A program made the translations under genes and the position numbers. Shown in pieces: positions 22,966 to 34,197 of a stretch of 64,000 nt of DNA (the first letter of the stretch is position 1; each line of letters opens with the position of its first letter). The notes below the pieces were generated by a model that saw only the letters and a list, made by a program, of their open reading frames with translations, made no database searches and had not been told where the DNA came from. The stretch is from Rugalucina vietnamica. Taxonomy: Eukaryota > Mollusca > Bivalvia > Lucinida > Lucinidae. The DNA is taken from assembly GCA_964017185.1 (NCBI GenBank), contig OZ024877.1, positions 62,367,211 through 62,431,210 of the forward strand, read 5' to 3'.

Positions 22966-23309
22966 GAGGGTGAGGTTAGGTACCTGTAAAACCGGTTTAA
23001 GCCCGCCAGTAACTTTGTGTTACTGATCGTTCCAAGTCGATACTTCTGTAGTGGTTCTTTTTGTTTTATGTCTTGGTGTTTAAAATTTTTTGTGCTGTTG
23101 GCGCCTTATGTATGTTTTCATATTTTTAGTTAAGTTAAGGTAACTGAGTGGCCACCTATTGGGAAAATAGCTGCTCATTCGGCTTACGATATGTTTCATG
23201 GTATAAGTACCTGATTGTTAGTTTGGTTTTTTCCCCACCTCGGTTTTTGGAGTGGGAATCTTTTTCTGATTGCGCCTTTTCCTGATCTTTGCCTACTTGT
23301 ACCTTTTCA
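22966..23309 (+). mobile_element. Penelope-like element 3' tail
   Basis: This is the 5'-truncated terminal unit, starting GAGGGTGAGGTTAGGTACC and ending CTACTTGTACC. Confidence 0.7.
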
Positions 23310-23424
23310 TAAAACTTACAGATTATTACCGGATCAACATGATCAATGATTTATAAGAATATTACTTTGTGTCTGTAAAGTTTTGAAGTTAAGTTAACGC
23401 AGAGGATCACTGTTGAAGGAGGTA

Positions 23425-23697
23425 AGATTTTACATTAAGAAAAAAATCCCATGCAATATACAGCTACTTTTTTCACCTGTACAAATTGTTAGAAATTTTT
23501 GATATGTTTGCTCAGAACCTTAATTATGAGTACACGTTAGAACCAACTCGGCGAGAATGTTCTAACAAGTACCCACAATCTATGTTTTGTATAAAAAAAA
23601 AAAATAGGTATTCCCTTGTAAATCCCTTTTTTTCTATACAAAACTAGGGTTAAGGGGGTATACATTTCATGGGAACTTTTTCCTGATGAACAGTCCT
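23425..23697 (+). mobile_element. Foldback MITE family F1
   Basis: It has the central palindrome remnant (CACGTTAGAACCAACTCGG facing TTCTAACAAGTACCCAC), the GGGGGTATACATTTC motif and the terminal TTTTTCCTGATG. Confidence 0.65.
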
Positions 23698-24486
23698 GTA
23701 TGCTAGCGACTGATTACAATTTTTATGACTCCGTAAGCAAAATGGCAAATTATCGTATAATCACATTTTAAGCTACGGTTATTACATTTCTGGTACTTTG
23801 GTTGTTAAGTTACACAGATTTTTGTACCGGAGTACAATATTTGTAATTAGTTTCTATCCAACGGCAAAGTAAAAAAAAGAGTTAAGAAGCAAGTAGAGAA
23901 GAAGCAGAATGCATGTAAATTAATTAAATGTGTGCAGCTTTGCATTCCCTAGATTGTTGAATGTTCCGAACCCATTACGTGACAAATGTGTTGTTCTGTC
24001 TAGAACAGTAGCACATGTACATATATTCACATGTCGCCCTATATATCAGTAATGCAACGACAAAGTAGTACGGTGATTTGAAGGCAATAACTAATGGTGA
24101 CGATTTCATTACAATGCCGTAGATTGGTGTCCAATCGATCCAGCTTGCTAACACCTTCTATCACGTGTTGTGTGATGTTGCATACGTCTGCGCTGTTAGC
24201 AATTTGGTCTCATCATAGGTATAATTATAAGGGTTCTTAAGCGGTTGTAGATATTATGAGGGTGCCACACCATACATGAAACAAATATATTTTATACTGC
24301 TTTGCCATATATTTGAATGGTTTGTGCACGCTCCCATACTTAAATGGTAAACTGAAAACTTTTAAAACGAGGCTGTGCGGAAAGACATGTATACGTAGTC
24401 CTTCTTCAAGTTGAATCTAAAACATATTTTAACTACGCGTAAATATAGCGGTCTTACCAGACCCACACTTAGGGCGGTTCTAAAGA
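23698..24486. other. No gene seen
   Basis: AT-rich intergenic sequence. Just before 24487, GGGCGGTTCTAAAGAGTACC looks like a remnant of the F1 central palindrome. Confidence 0.4.
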
Positions 24487-25137
24487 GTACCAATAATTCT
24501 CTATTTTATTGCAGCACTATTTATCACAGGCTTGAGGACGTAATATAATGACGGCTTTAGCTGGTAGTAATTTCACCCTCTGGCATCTGGCCCAGGATGT
24601 CATGGAACAATCACGCGATACCACAATGTTTCTTAACGGAATAATCAAAGATTTTAAGACAAAACAAACATTATCATCTAAATAATTGATGGCATTTCTT
24701 GTAAAGTCAGCGGGCTGCCGTAATATTAGCATGGGTTAAAACAGAACTATATTTGTACTGTAAGAGCGAACATTTCTGGATTCATGAAGACACGAAAGGA
24801 TTTGTCAGATTATTTTACGATAAAACAATCTCAAATCAAAGTGTATTTTGTTTGTTAAGTTAATCATCTTGGGAGAAAGAAATGTGTGACGTTGATATCT
24901 GATGAGACAGTTTGACATTTCTAAACCTCTTTTGAGAATCAAAACGAGAAAGCCTAATCCCAAAAGTTTATTTGAAACTTCTCAAGAACCATTTTGTCAT
25001 TTTGCTCAATGATTATACACGCTTAAAAGGTGCAAAAACAAACTAGAGGCAATCACCACCGCTTGAAAAGATTTCGTGCATCATGACACATGAGACCAAA
25101 TCTTTCAAGACATTTTGTGCAGTAATTCCAATGCAAT

Positions 25138-25423
25138 AATTTAGCCGCGTCGTGAGAAAACTAGATGTTTGCCTATGCGGTAACAAAGGCGCAGATCAGC
25201 TGCGCAGTAACTGCGAAGCCGATCAGCGCCTTTATTTTCGCTACGCGGATAGTACAATTCCTTTTCTTGCTAAATCTTCTCGCCTTTATTTTCGCTACAC
25301 GGATAGTACAATTCCTTTTCTTGCTAAATCTTCTATCCATTTTCTATAGTTGCACTGGCCGATTTGTGCCGGACCTGGTCGGAAACCCCGAAGACCGGAT
25401 TTCTTGCTTCGCGGCTCAGTTGA
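25138..25423. mobile_element. MITE with GATCAG palindrome, internally duplicated
   Basis: It has the same termini (TAGCCGCGTCGTGAG and TTCGCGGCTCAGTTG) and hairpin core as the element at 652-902. It contains a short tandem duplication of GGATAGTACAATTCC with its neighbouring sequence, which copy 1 lacks. Confidence 0.6.
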
Positions 25424-25814
25424 GTCTTGAGTATAACTTTAACCCGTATTTTGGCAAAACCTCGATACCTCAGTTTGATTCTGTACATCCACAGCAATGT
25501 AGAAATTCTTTACAAACTGTGTTATGCAATTGAGGAAGCTATCTGTCATGTTCGACAACTAAATTTATGTAGTTCTAGTTTATGTCTAGGATTAGCAATG
25601 CTGACAACGCTGATGATGATTAAATGTCAAACGCTTGAGCATTTATATCAGTCTTTCAGTGCGCGAAACCTAAACTATTTTCAAAATTGGCAGTTTAAGT
25701 TTAAAAGAAGATTTGAATTTCGTAATGAAATAAAATCATCATTTACATGTCGTAGGAATTCCAGATGGAAATACTTATATTTTAGCTTAAACATTATATA
25801 TACATAGATTTTTT

Positions 25815-25925
25815 TTCAGAAGCAAACATTAAAAACGTCACAGGGAAAATGTTGATTTTTTTTTTATTTTGGCTCAAAACATTAAGACGGTATTTTTTCA
25901 CGGATATGTTTTCCTGATGATTTGG
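25815..25925 (+). mobile_element. Foldback MITE family F1, right half
   Basis: This corresponds to 1320-1505 in the duplicated copy, with a further internal deletion. It ends CACGGATATGTTTTCCTGATG-like. Confidence 0.5.
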
Positions 25926-26282
25926 TATTGTATTTTGAAACATAAACTAATGAGAAAAAACAGACGTACAAAACTATTAAAAGCAGGAATTCCGAAATCA
26001 TTGTAGATAAAAAAAATAGACAGCATACTCCCGCCGTTATTCCGTAAAGCCTCTCCAGCGGCACGGAAGTGGAGCGAGGTACGAAATACAATGGAGTGCG
26101 GGTTAGCCAGCTGATCCAATTTAGGAACAATAATGCAATGCAAAACATACTATTTGCTGCTGAATAATTGATTCTAGGAAATGCCACACGAGACAATTGG
26201 TACAAAATGAATTAAATACAGGCGAAACAAGAATGCATTTCTAAAGCTTAGATTGGCTACAAGTGTATAATATCGAAAAAAC

Positions 26283-26574
26283 GTACAAGTAGGCAAAGAT
26301 CAGGAAAAGGCGCAATCAGAAAAAGACTCCCACTCCAAAAACCAAGGTGGGAAAAAACCAAACTAACAATCAGGTACTTATACCATGAAAACATTTCGTA
26401 AGCCGAATGAGCAGCTATTTTCCCAATAGGTGGCCACTCAGTTACCTTAACTTAACTAAAAATATGCAAACATACATAAGGCGCCAACAGCACAAAAATA
26501 TTTTAAACACCAAGACATAAAACAAAAAGAACCACCACAGAAGTATCGACTTGGAACGATCAGTAACACAAAGA
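26283..26574 (-). mobile_element. Penelope-like element 3' tail
   Basis: This is the reverse-strand terminal tail, from GTACAAGTAGGCAAAGATC on the + strand to CAGTAACACAAAG. It is present only in copy 2 of the duplication, so it inserted after the copies separated. Confidence 0.7.
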
Positions 26575-27345
26575 TCTTTCTCCCTTTCTTTGAAAGCGCG
26601 TTTGATGCAAAATCTATGAAAATGTCTCTGCATTCTGATGGTTAAACATGTTAAGTTACGAACATCATGGTTCCGATTTTGTATTCCCAGTATATCGTTT
26701 GTTTCACTTGCTTTAATGTTGAATAATTACTGGAATATAAATTGCCCCTGTCTAGACAAGGAACAACATAACCATTCTGACCATTAAAAAGCCTTTGCGT
26801 TAGAAAACAAACAATCTGGGTGTGTGGCCAAGCTCGACACAAACCGGTCTGTATAAATTAAGCTATAGATAACAGTTACAAACTTGGAATTTTACATTTA
26901 AAAACTATAGTAAGAAGAGGCACAAGAACGAAAACAAAGGTGCTGATCAGTTGTGAAGTTTCTGCACAGCTGATTTGAGTCGTTGTTTTCGAATCTGCAG
27001 ATTGCTGGTTTTCTGGTTCGGCTCAAATGGATTGCTGTGTGGCTTATTGATATAATTACTGGTCAAATGATAGCAGTAAGTGTTTTAGACACACAATAGT
27101 TCGGTAATAGAATCAATGATGCTGTGAATCAAGGACCTGATATTTGCTAACGTTAGCATAATGATATATAACGATTATACTCAGTCTGTTTGTCACTAAG
27201 CAGTCCGCATGTAAACAACTGGGATCTAGCCAAAGGTGAGTCGAAACTCAACAGCCCTTCTTTAAGTCGAGATATACATGTAATAGGAAGCAACAGATTT
27301 TGTCTCAGACGTTCGTCATCATATCATTCATCATCCTATCCCGCT

Positions 27346-28024
27346 GAACAGCTACAACTGTTGTTATGTAATACAAAGTGTTGAAAGTGTTATTAATAAA
27401 TAAAATAATGTGTTAGCCTGGCAATGGCGATACTCAACCATATCTACCAGCGTTACCACGCATCACCACAAACATTATGAAATGGCGTTATTAAAACCAT
27501 TTCATCAGCGTTACTGAATTGAATTACTGGCCTGCATCATCTCACGCACCATTTTATCATCAACAAAGAAATAGTGTTTTATTCGGAATCTAGCACGAGA
27601 TGCGTATGCATTTAGGAATATCATGATAGTAACTATCGGGTATTAATTTCCGGATTAACAATACAAATTATCATTTTTGTCATTCACTAACACAATCTAA
27701 GAAAGAGATAGAATAGTGAATATGCCCACCCAGGCTAGGAAATGTCATATAGAGATGGGCTCCTGGTTTAAAGTCTCGTCCGAAAAGCGAAAGAAGTCCA
27801 AGATCGAAACCATGACCCACTTTTACGTCAGGAAGGCTTCTATTCACCGTAGCATTATTTTACGACCGGATTTCTACGACCCCTTGTCCGTTCAGTTTAA
27901 AGCATGGTGGAAGGGAGAAAACTATGTTTTCTATACAGCATAGCCGATGATAAGTTAAGGTTGTAACAAAGAATACAGATAACGCCGAATAGACGAAATA
28001 TGTTGACACCAGTAATGTCAGAGA
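27346..28024. other. No gene confirmed
   Basis: A 75-codon open frame at 27716-27943 has no recognisable motif and no clear splice context. I do not call it. Confidence 0.4.
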
Positions 28025-28027
28025 ACT

Positions 28028-28045
28028 CTCGGTATTTTTTTCCTT

Positions 28046-28096
<51 letters not shown>

Positions 28097-28180
28097 TTCA
28101 GTTTCACGTCCTTTTCAAGATTATTTCAGCTCATATGACACGGGCCAATCAGTAGGTGGGGCGAAAACGGGAGAACCCCG
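28028..28180 (-). mobile_element. SINE 3' part with (TTTA)n tail
   Basis: This is the reverse complement of the 3' portion of the SINE at 58316-58589: GGGCGAAAACGGGAGA-like, then GAGCTGAAATAATCTTGAAA, then GACGTGAAACTGAATAAAT. It ends in about 55 bp of TTTA repeats (28045-28099). The tRNA-like head is absent. It abuts an RTE-like fragment at 28181. Confidence 0.7.
28045..28099 (+). repeat. (TTTA)n microsatellite
   Basis: About 14 units at the 3' end of the reverse-strand SINE fragment. Confidence 0.9.
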
Positions 28181-28616
28181 AGAAATGTCTGGGAGCGAAA
28201 TGGAATCAACGTGTGCTATAAGAATGCCCGATAAGCGACTTCCAATGAAAGTCTTCTATGGAAAACTACAGAAGGGAAAGCGCTCTCAAGGTGGCCAGAA
28301 GAAACGCTACAACGACACCCTTAAATCCTCTCTGAAGGATTTCGACATACCAGTTGGGTCTTGGAGGAGCGATCAAAGTGGCGAGCTCTCATCAACAAAG
28401 GACAAGCTCTCTATGAAAAAAGTGAATCTGCAAAGCTGTAAGCGCAGTGAACGCAAAGCCAATACCAATATACCACCACACCAGCTTCCATGACATTGAC
28501 TTTCTCTACATGCAACCGACAATTAATTGATAGAATTGGTCAGCCATCAAAGAACGCACCAACACACACAAAACTATTCAAGAAGTAATGATGGTATTTC
28601 TCATAAATGAGAGACG
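28181..28616 (+). mobile_element. RTE-like LINE 3' fragment with internal deletion
   Basis: It starts at a sequence matching 20783 (TGTCTGGGAGCGAAATGGAA) and jumps to sequence matching about 21050, a deletion of roughly 240 bp. It then runs to the element's 3' end (GAGAGACGAAC). The peptide RMPDKRLPMKVFYGKL followed by GKRSQGGQKKRY is the conserved C-terminal stretch. It is clearly more diverged than the two full-length copies. Confidence 0.85.
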
Positions 28617-29107
28617 AACGACCATATCAGGGAAGTAAGTAAATCGCAAATTTTCACAAAGGCCAATCAGTGATTTTAAGAATACTTGAAATACCAGGAT
28701 CTTTGTTAGTATTTCTAATAACTCAACAATTGACATTTAGTCATTAGATTGTGTTTAAATCAAATCCGGTAGATTTAAAGTGTTTCGATAATTGCCACTT
28801 TATACAAAGCAATTGTTTTGGCACTTACAGCATCACGGTTTTTGAGAACATGAACTTATGTCAACCACGATATTGTCTTTAAAAGGGACCGCGTCATGAG
28901 AAAAAAGGATTTTGCCTATGTGTCTGACATGCAGACGAAGATGACAAGATCTTTCCAAGAAAAAAAAAATATTAAGTAATTGAAGGAAAGGGGAAAAGTA
29001 CGGGTAACCACCTCAGGCAAAACAGAGCAACGTTTGTTCATGCATAATATCGTCGAAAATATAAAAAGGAACAAACATAATCATAGCTTTTGACTGGGAT
29101 ATAAAAA
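28617..29107. other. No gene seen
   Basis: Intergenic AT-rich sequence with no recognised repeat. Confidence 0.4.
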
Positions 29108-29590
29108 AGTACAAGTAGGAAAAGGCGCAATCAGAAAAAGACTCCCACTCCAAAAACCGAGGTGGGAAAAAACCAAACTAACAATCAGGTACATATACCA
29201 TGAAAACATTTCGTAAGCCGAATGAGCAGCTATTTTCCCAATAGGTGGCCACTCATTTACCTTAACTTAACTAAAAATATGCAAACATACATAAGGCGCC
29301 AACAGCACAAAAATATTTTTAACACCAAGACATAAAACAAAATTGACCACCACAGAAGTATCGACTTGGAACGATCAGTAACACAAAGTTACTGGCGGGT
29401 TTAAATCGATTTTACACGGCCGTAACCTCACCCTCAGCTTCTGCAGTGGTTCATAACATTTAGTTAGTTCTTCGGTCCTCGTGGTGAATCTCTAACTAGT
29501 AAATCATCAAGAACAAACAAATAAATCATGATAAACATCCTGATGAATCAAAAACCAGGACTCACAGATTCAGTAAAGCATCAAATCAAA
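29108..29590 (-). mobile_element. Penelope-like element terminal unit
   Basis: This is a reverse-strand copy of the terminal non-coding unit from GTACAAGTAGG to ACTCACAGATTCAG, close in sequence to 14196-14749. Confidence 0.7.
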
Positions 29591-30204
29591 CCAACAGATA
29601 AAAAAACCTTTTCATAGTTACTGTAACACAAAGTAAGAAATATACATACACCAACGCATTGTCATTGTCATAGCAATCTTTCGCGGCTATTTTTATTTCG
29701 GTTAGTAGCAAGCTATCGTAGTTGGTTAAGGAAGTCACCTCGACCTAAACCATTGTCTTAGATCGATAAGTAACAAGCTACCGTGGTGGGAATAAGGAAA
29801 TCATATAGAACTAAACCACAATATTCTTAGTCTTAGATCGGTCAGTAGCAAACTATCCTGGTTGGGTTACGAAAGTCAAATAGACCTAAGCCATTGTCTT
29901 AGATCGTTTAGTAACAAACTAGCGTGGTGGGTTTAAGGAAGTCAAATAGACCATAACCATTATCTTACATCGGCCAGTAGCAAGCTACCGTGGTGGGTTT
30001 AAGGAAGGCATAAGAAAAGATATTAAGATAAAGTTTATTTCAATGCAGTAGGTCAATGGCCGTTGAGCATATACTACAATTACACTCATAACCACATGCA
30101 ATGTGAAGTGTCAAATAAAGTCATGTAGACATAAAACAACCATTGTCTTAGATCGTTTAGTACCAACCTACCGTAGTGGGGTTAGGGTTAGGGGGTCCAA
30201 ATGG

Positions 30205-30701
30205 TATTTTTCTTTTGCTCCGGAGTTAGTAAGTTATTCGGCGCCCAGAGATCTCCATCGTCGGGCAGCTTACTGAATCTGTTGAGTCCTCGTTTTTGAT
30301 TCATCAGGATGTTTATAATGATTTATCTGTTTGTTCTTGATGATTCATTGACTAGTTAGAGATTCACCACGAGGACCGAAGAACTAACGAAATGTTATGA
30401 ACCACTGCAGAAGCTGAGGGTAAGGTTATGGTACTTCTGGGGTGGTTCTTTCGTTTTATGTCTTGGTGTTTAAAATATTTGTGCTGTTGGCGCCTTATGT
30501 ATGTTTTCATATTTTTAGTTAAGTTTATGTAACTGAGTGGCCACCTATTGGGAAAATAGCTGCCCATTCGGCTTACGATATGTTTTCATGGTATACGTAC
30601 TTGATTGTTAATTTAGTTTTTATCCCATCTCGGTTTTTGGAGTGGGGATCTTTTTCTGATTGCGCCTTTTCCTGATCTTTGCCTACTTGTACCTTTTTAT
30701 A
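30205..30701 (+). mobile_element. Penelope-like element terminal unit within minisatellite
   Basis: It runs from GCTCCGGAGTTAGTAAG to CTACTTGTACC with a deletion of part of the middle (after GGGTAAGGTTATGG). It is inserted between minisatellite units. Confidence 0.7.
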
Positions 30702-30901
30702 TGAAGTCATAAATAGCAAGCTAGCGTGGTGGGTTTATGGAAGTCATATAGACATAAACTAGAGTCTAAGATCGGTCTGAAGCAAGCTACAGTGTTGGGA
30801 TTAAGAAAGTCATAAAGACCTAAACCATTGTCTTAGATCGATTAGTAACAAGTCTTACGAATATGAAAATTCGTAACTAAGAAATGATGCAAAGCTTGAA
30901 A

Positions 30902-30982
30902 AAATCCCACGTCCCGGATGGGATTCGAACCCGGACCGCCGGGGTAGAAATCCAATGCTCTAACCACTGAGCCAAAGAGTCG
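30902..30982 (-). other. tRNA-Arg-like sequence in LTR (left copy)
   Basis: On the minus strand, A-box TGGCTCAGTGG and B-box GGTTCGAATCC are spaced as in a tRNA. The middle GCATTGGATTTCTA closely resembles the anticodon arm of tRNA-Arg(UCU). The acceptor stem does not pair, so it is not a working tRNA gene. A T6 run about 15 nt past the tRNA-like 3' end could act as a Pol III terminator. Confidence 0.75.
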
Positions 30983-31030
30983 ACTCCCTGACGCAGTATG
31001 TCAGAGATTGTACATATGTGATACATTGTA

Positions 31031-31046
31031 TCGAATAGCTGTGCTA
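31031..31046 (-). promoter_or_regulatory. TATA-like box in TRIM LTR (left copy)
   Basis: The LTR reads CTATAAATAGC on the minus strand, about 60-70 bp from the start of the LTR and upstream of the tRNA-like segment. The same motif is present in the right LTR. It is a candidate Pol II promoter by sequence only. Confidence 0.45.
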
Positions 31047-31183
31047 TTTATAGAAGCTACGCATCATAGATAATCTCGAATGAATGAGTGGTGCAATGGG
31101 ACATAACACACCCCCATTTCGAGGAAGTAATCATTTATGATTACGAGAATGTCATTATAATGACTAAATGACTCAAATGGTCC

Positions 31184-31201
31184 ATCCCGGACGAGCCCCC
31201 A
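31184..31201 (-). other. Primer-binding site, tRNA-Pro type
   Basis: TGGGGGCTCGTCCGGGAT on the minus strand is an 18-nt perfect match to the complement of the tRNA-Pro 3' end including CCA. It directly abuts the 5' LTR of the TRIM. Confidence 0.9.
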
Positions 31202-31250
31202 TCTTACGAATATGAAAATTCGTAACTAAGAAATGATGCAAAGCTTGAAA

Positions 31251-31331
31251 AAATCCCACGTCCCGGATGGGATTCGAACCCGGACCGCCGGGGTAGAAAT
31301 CCAATGCTCTAACCACTGAGCCAAAGAGTCG
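31251..31331 (-). other. tRNA-Arg-like sequence in LTR (right copy)
   Basis: Identical to the segment at 30902-30982, 349 bp further on. Confidence 0.75.
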
Positions 31332-31910
31332 ACTCCCTGACGCAGTATGTCAGAGATTGTACATATGTGATACATTGTATCGAATAGCTGTGCTATTTAT
31401 AGAAGCTACGCATCATAGATAATCTCGAATGAATGAGTGGTGCAATGGGACATAACACAAGCAACCGTGGTGAGGTTAAGGAAGTCATATAGACCTAAAC
31501 CATTGTCTTAGATCGATTAGTAACAAGCAACCGTTGTGAGGTTAAGGAAGTCATAAAGACCTAAACCATTGTCTTAGATCGATTAGTAACAAGCAACCGT
31601 GGTGAGGTTAAGGAAGTCATATAGACCTAAATCATTGTCTTAGATCGATTAGTCACAAGCAACCGTGGTGAGGTTAAGGAAGTCATAAAGACCATAACCA
31701 TTGTCTTAGATCCATTAGTTACAAGCAACCGTGGTGAGGTTAAGGAAGAGGTTAAGGAAGTCATAAGTCATATAGACCTAAACCATTGTCCTAGATCGAT
31801 AAGTGACAAGCAACCTTGGTGAGGTTAAGGAGGTCATATAGACCTAACCATTGTCTTAGATCGGTAAGTAGCAAGCTACCGTAGTGAAATTACGGAAGTC
31901 ACATAGACTA

Positions 31911-32444
31911 GAGAGTGATTAATTTCACAGATATCAAAAGTCTTATCACATGATATGTTTAAACAATCGCCATGCTTAAACAGAGAAAACAATAAAACCT
32001 GTCAGTTGCTCCAACATATTTTATGAACCATGATAAAAATTGGCACTATAATTGTATAAAAGCAAACGGTAAGGTCTTGAGGTCAGAGTCTTGTTACGTG
32101 ATAGGGTGTCCCATATTCACTCATTTTCTTTTCGGTTCTGACAATCCTTTGTCCCGTGAAAATGAAACTGAAAACCGATTTTGGGACACTGGTTTGCTCA
32201 AAACAGCATTTCATGTACTGTCAGATGTTTTCATTACACAGTGCAAATTTCAATTAAGAAAAGTTTCAGTCCAATAGTAAATGTCTTGAAAAATCTGTAA
32301 AATCTAAACAGATGCCCGCAGCTCATAGGTTTCTAAACTCGCAGTATAAAGGCAACCGTTTTAAGTGACAATTATTTGTTGTAAACAATCATGTGCTAAC
32401 AAAACGTCAACATTTCTGGAATTTTCCAAAATTCAGTTTTAGAC
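31911..32444. other. No gene; dispersed repeat piece
   Basis: About 32215-32360 resembles 51545-51700 (shared CAGTCCAATA, CTGTAAAATCTAAAC and CAAACTCGCAG-like stretches), so it is an old dispersed repeat. No coding exon was recognised. Confidence 0.45.
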
Positions 32445-32450
32445 ATAAAA

Positions 32451-34197
32451 GAGGGTCTGGATGGGGTATAATGATTAATGAATAATGGCCTAAAATGTTT
32501 AATAAGAGTGAATAAAGAGCAAAAAAATTAATTATTAGTGAATAATGAGGTCCTAAAAAATAATGGATAAATGTAAATTTTTAGTAAATAGCAGAATAAT
32601 ATAATGAATAGTGAATAATAACATTTTAAAGAATAATGAATATGCTAAAATTTGGCTATGGAATTATCTTAGATGACCTCCTTGGCATTCCAGAATTTCA
32701 TTTTTTTCCTGTGGTCTGGATGCCCCCAGACCCGATTTAGTTCAAATGTTGTATTCATATTTCAGAAATCCTTGAATGTTTGGAAATACATGTCTGGAAG
32801 CCAAACATGTAGGGGCTCACCTCATGGACCAATTGAAAATGAAATGCGTCATTTGAAGGCAGAGAAAAATAAATCATTCTGGATTTTTACGGAGCCAGAT
32901 ACTATTTCACTGTTTTGTTTGCCTATATATATGTACTTTCTTTTTATTCTATTATCCCACTTAGTCCTGTGTTCCAATCCTATAATGATAATCTTTTCTG
33001 TGGGTGGACACCACCTTGCTTTTTTATATGACAGAACATAACATTTGCAATCAGAAACAAGGCAGCACTAAGAATGTTAATGCAAATCTGGCAATTTATA
33101 TGGCGCTACATATTTTTTACTCGCTCGCTTCGCTCGCTTGGTATTTTAAGACATTAATAAAATGTATTGTACAATCAGGCACAAGCACCAATCCATACAT
33201 CCCATAGTACTCCTATGCTAACTAGTTTACTAAATAGGAACAAAAGATTTTATTATTCTTTTTTACCCCTGAAGTTACAATTTTTCTTAAATAACCCTTG
33301 GTATTTATAATTGAAGAGAGATTCAGGGAAAAACTTTGTTTGTATTCAGTATTTAAGGTGGAGGGGATTATACTCCCAACATATTTAAAAGGGGATTTGC
33401 TAAAAGAAATTGGTATACTATTTCAGAAAGTTTCTATGAGGCTTTGTGGTCTAGCAGCGTATATAATTATCGTTGGCTCGTTGACAAAACCTCGTAACTG
33501 CACCTTTTTCAAAAAATCGTTTTTTCACGTGGCGCGATTCAAAACATTCAAATTCAGCTTGTTACAAAGCCTTGTAGGTTATGTCCAATGGGAAGTTAGT
33601 TTTTCGATGACCTTACAAAACCTCGTAACTACAAATGGTAAACGGACTTGAAAAAAAAGGTGACAAAACCTCGTATATGCAATTTCAAAAAAATTAAATA
33701 CAAGAAAATCTTTATCTTTTAGATATGCAAAAGTTGCATATGTATGATTTCTCATAAATGCATTCTTTAATTCATCATAACAATCTGCTTCTAGCTTTCA
33801 TTCATCAAGTTTTGTATATACCCGTACGACAATTTGTAAACATGCACAATTATATATCATTTATATACAAGTTTTATTTTTTGCTTCTCCTGAAATTTTT
33901 TTTTTGCAGTTACGAGGTTTTGTCAACGAGCCAACGTTATGCTTTTCTCAAGATGTTAATACATGTATCAAGGTTGCACTAAGCAGTCTATATTTAATAT
34001 CACAGAACTAGTCCTTGTGGCTTGAGATAGGTGGGGTAATGGGTATTAGCTGGGTGAAGAAGGTGCGACTAGTTATTATCATATTTTAATGAATAATCGA
34101 GCTGATTTTAATGAATAAGCCAAAATTTTAATGCCAGTGAATAAATGGCTAAATTTTTTGTGATTAGTGAATACCAGGACCCCGCATCCAGACCCTC
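32451..34197. mobile_element. Non-autonomous DNA transposon with 6-bp target duplication
   Basis: The ends are GAGGGTCTGGATG at the left and CATCCAGACCCTC at the right, flanked by ATAAAA on both sides (32445-32450 and 34198-34203). Subterminal regions are rich in GTGAATAATGA-like motifs in inverted orientation. There is no transposase. Another inverted-repeat element (33471-33936) is nested inside. Confidence 0.8.
33471..33936. mobile_element. Nested MITE with 31-bp perfect terminal inverted repeats
   Basis: Bases 33471-33501 and 33906-33936 are perfect reverse complements (outer end CGTTGGCTCGTTGACAAAAC). Flanking TTAT on both sides may be a 4-bp target duplication. The core ACAAAACCTCGTA is repeated internally near 33603 and 33662. 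It is non-coding. Confidence 0.8.

Larger units (their letters stand above)
24487..27345 (+). repeat. Segmental duplication, copy 2
   Basis: This is a direct copy of 1-1616 plus 7557-8535. At the point where copy 1 carries about 5.9 kb of insertions (after GATACTCCC), copy 2 reads straight from CATACTCCCGCC into GTTATTCCGTAAAG, so it shows the pre-insertion arrangement. Copy 2 has its own insertion, a Penelope-like tail at 26283-26574. No convincing coding exon was found in either copy. Confidence 0.8.
30853..31456 (-). mobile_element. Miniature LTR retrotransposon (TRIM) with tRNA-like sequence in its LTR
   Basis: Two direct 255-bp repeats (30853-31107 and 31202-31456) appear identical and flank 94 bp. 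On the minus strand the 5' LTR (31456 to 31202) begins GTTATGTCCC. It is followed without a gap by TGGGGGCTCGTCCGGGAT (31201 to 31184), the exact complement of the 3' end of animal tRNA-Pro. A purine-rich tract GAAATGGGGG (about 31111-31120) precedes the 3' LTR. ACAAG at 30848-30852 and 31457-31461 is a 5-bp target duplication, and minisatellite sequence continues on both sides. The interior has no ORF but has two small palindromes (GTCATTATAATGAC and GTAATCATAAATGATTAC). It must depend on an autonomous partner. Confidence 0.9.
29683..31910 (+). repeat. Minisatellite array, about 65-bp unit, with nested insertions
   Basis: The unit contains AAGCAACCGTGGTGAGG, TTAAGGAAGTCATATAGACC and TAAACCATTGTCTTAGATCG, then ATTAGTAAC. 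At least a dozen units are visible. The units at 31460-31850 are the most uniform. It is interrupted near 30015-30125 by unrelated sequence, by a Penelope-like element at 30205-30701, and by the TRIM element at 30853-31456. Confidence 0.8.

Noticed and set aside
27716..27943. 75-codon open frame near the end of the second duplication copy
   Set aside because: No motif, no homologous frame elsewhere in the window and no splice context.
30902..30982. Functional tRNA-Arg gene
   Set aside because: The A and B boxes are good, but the acceptor stem does not pair and the copy lies inside an LTR.
30853..31459. Tandem SINE dimer
   Set aside because: A perfect primer-binding site exactly at the repeat end, a purine tract and a 5-bp target duplication fit an LTR element better.
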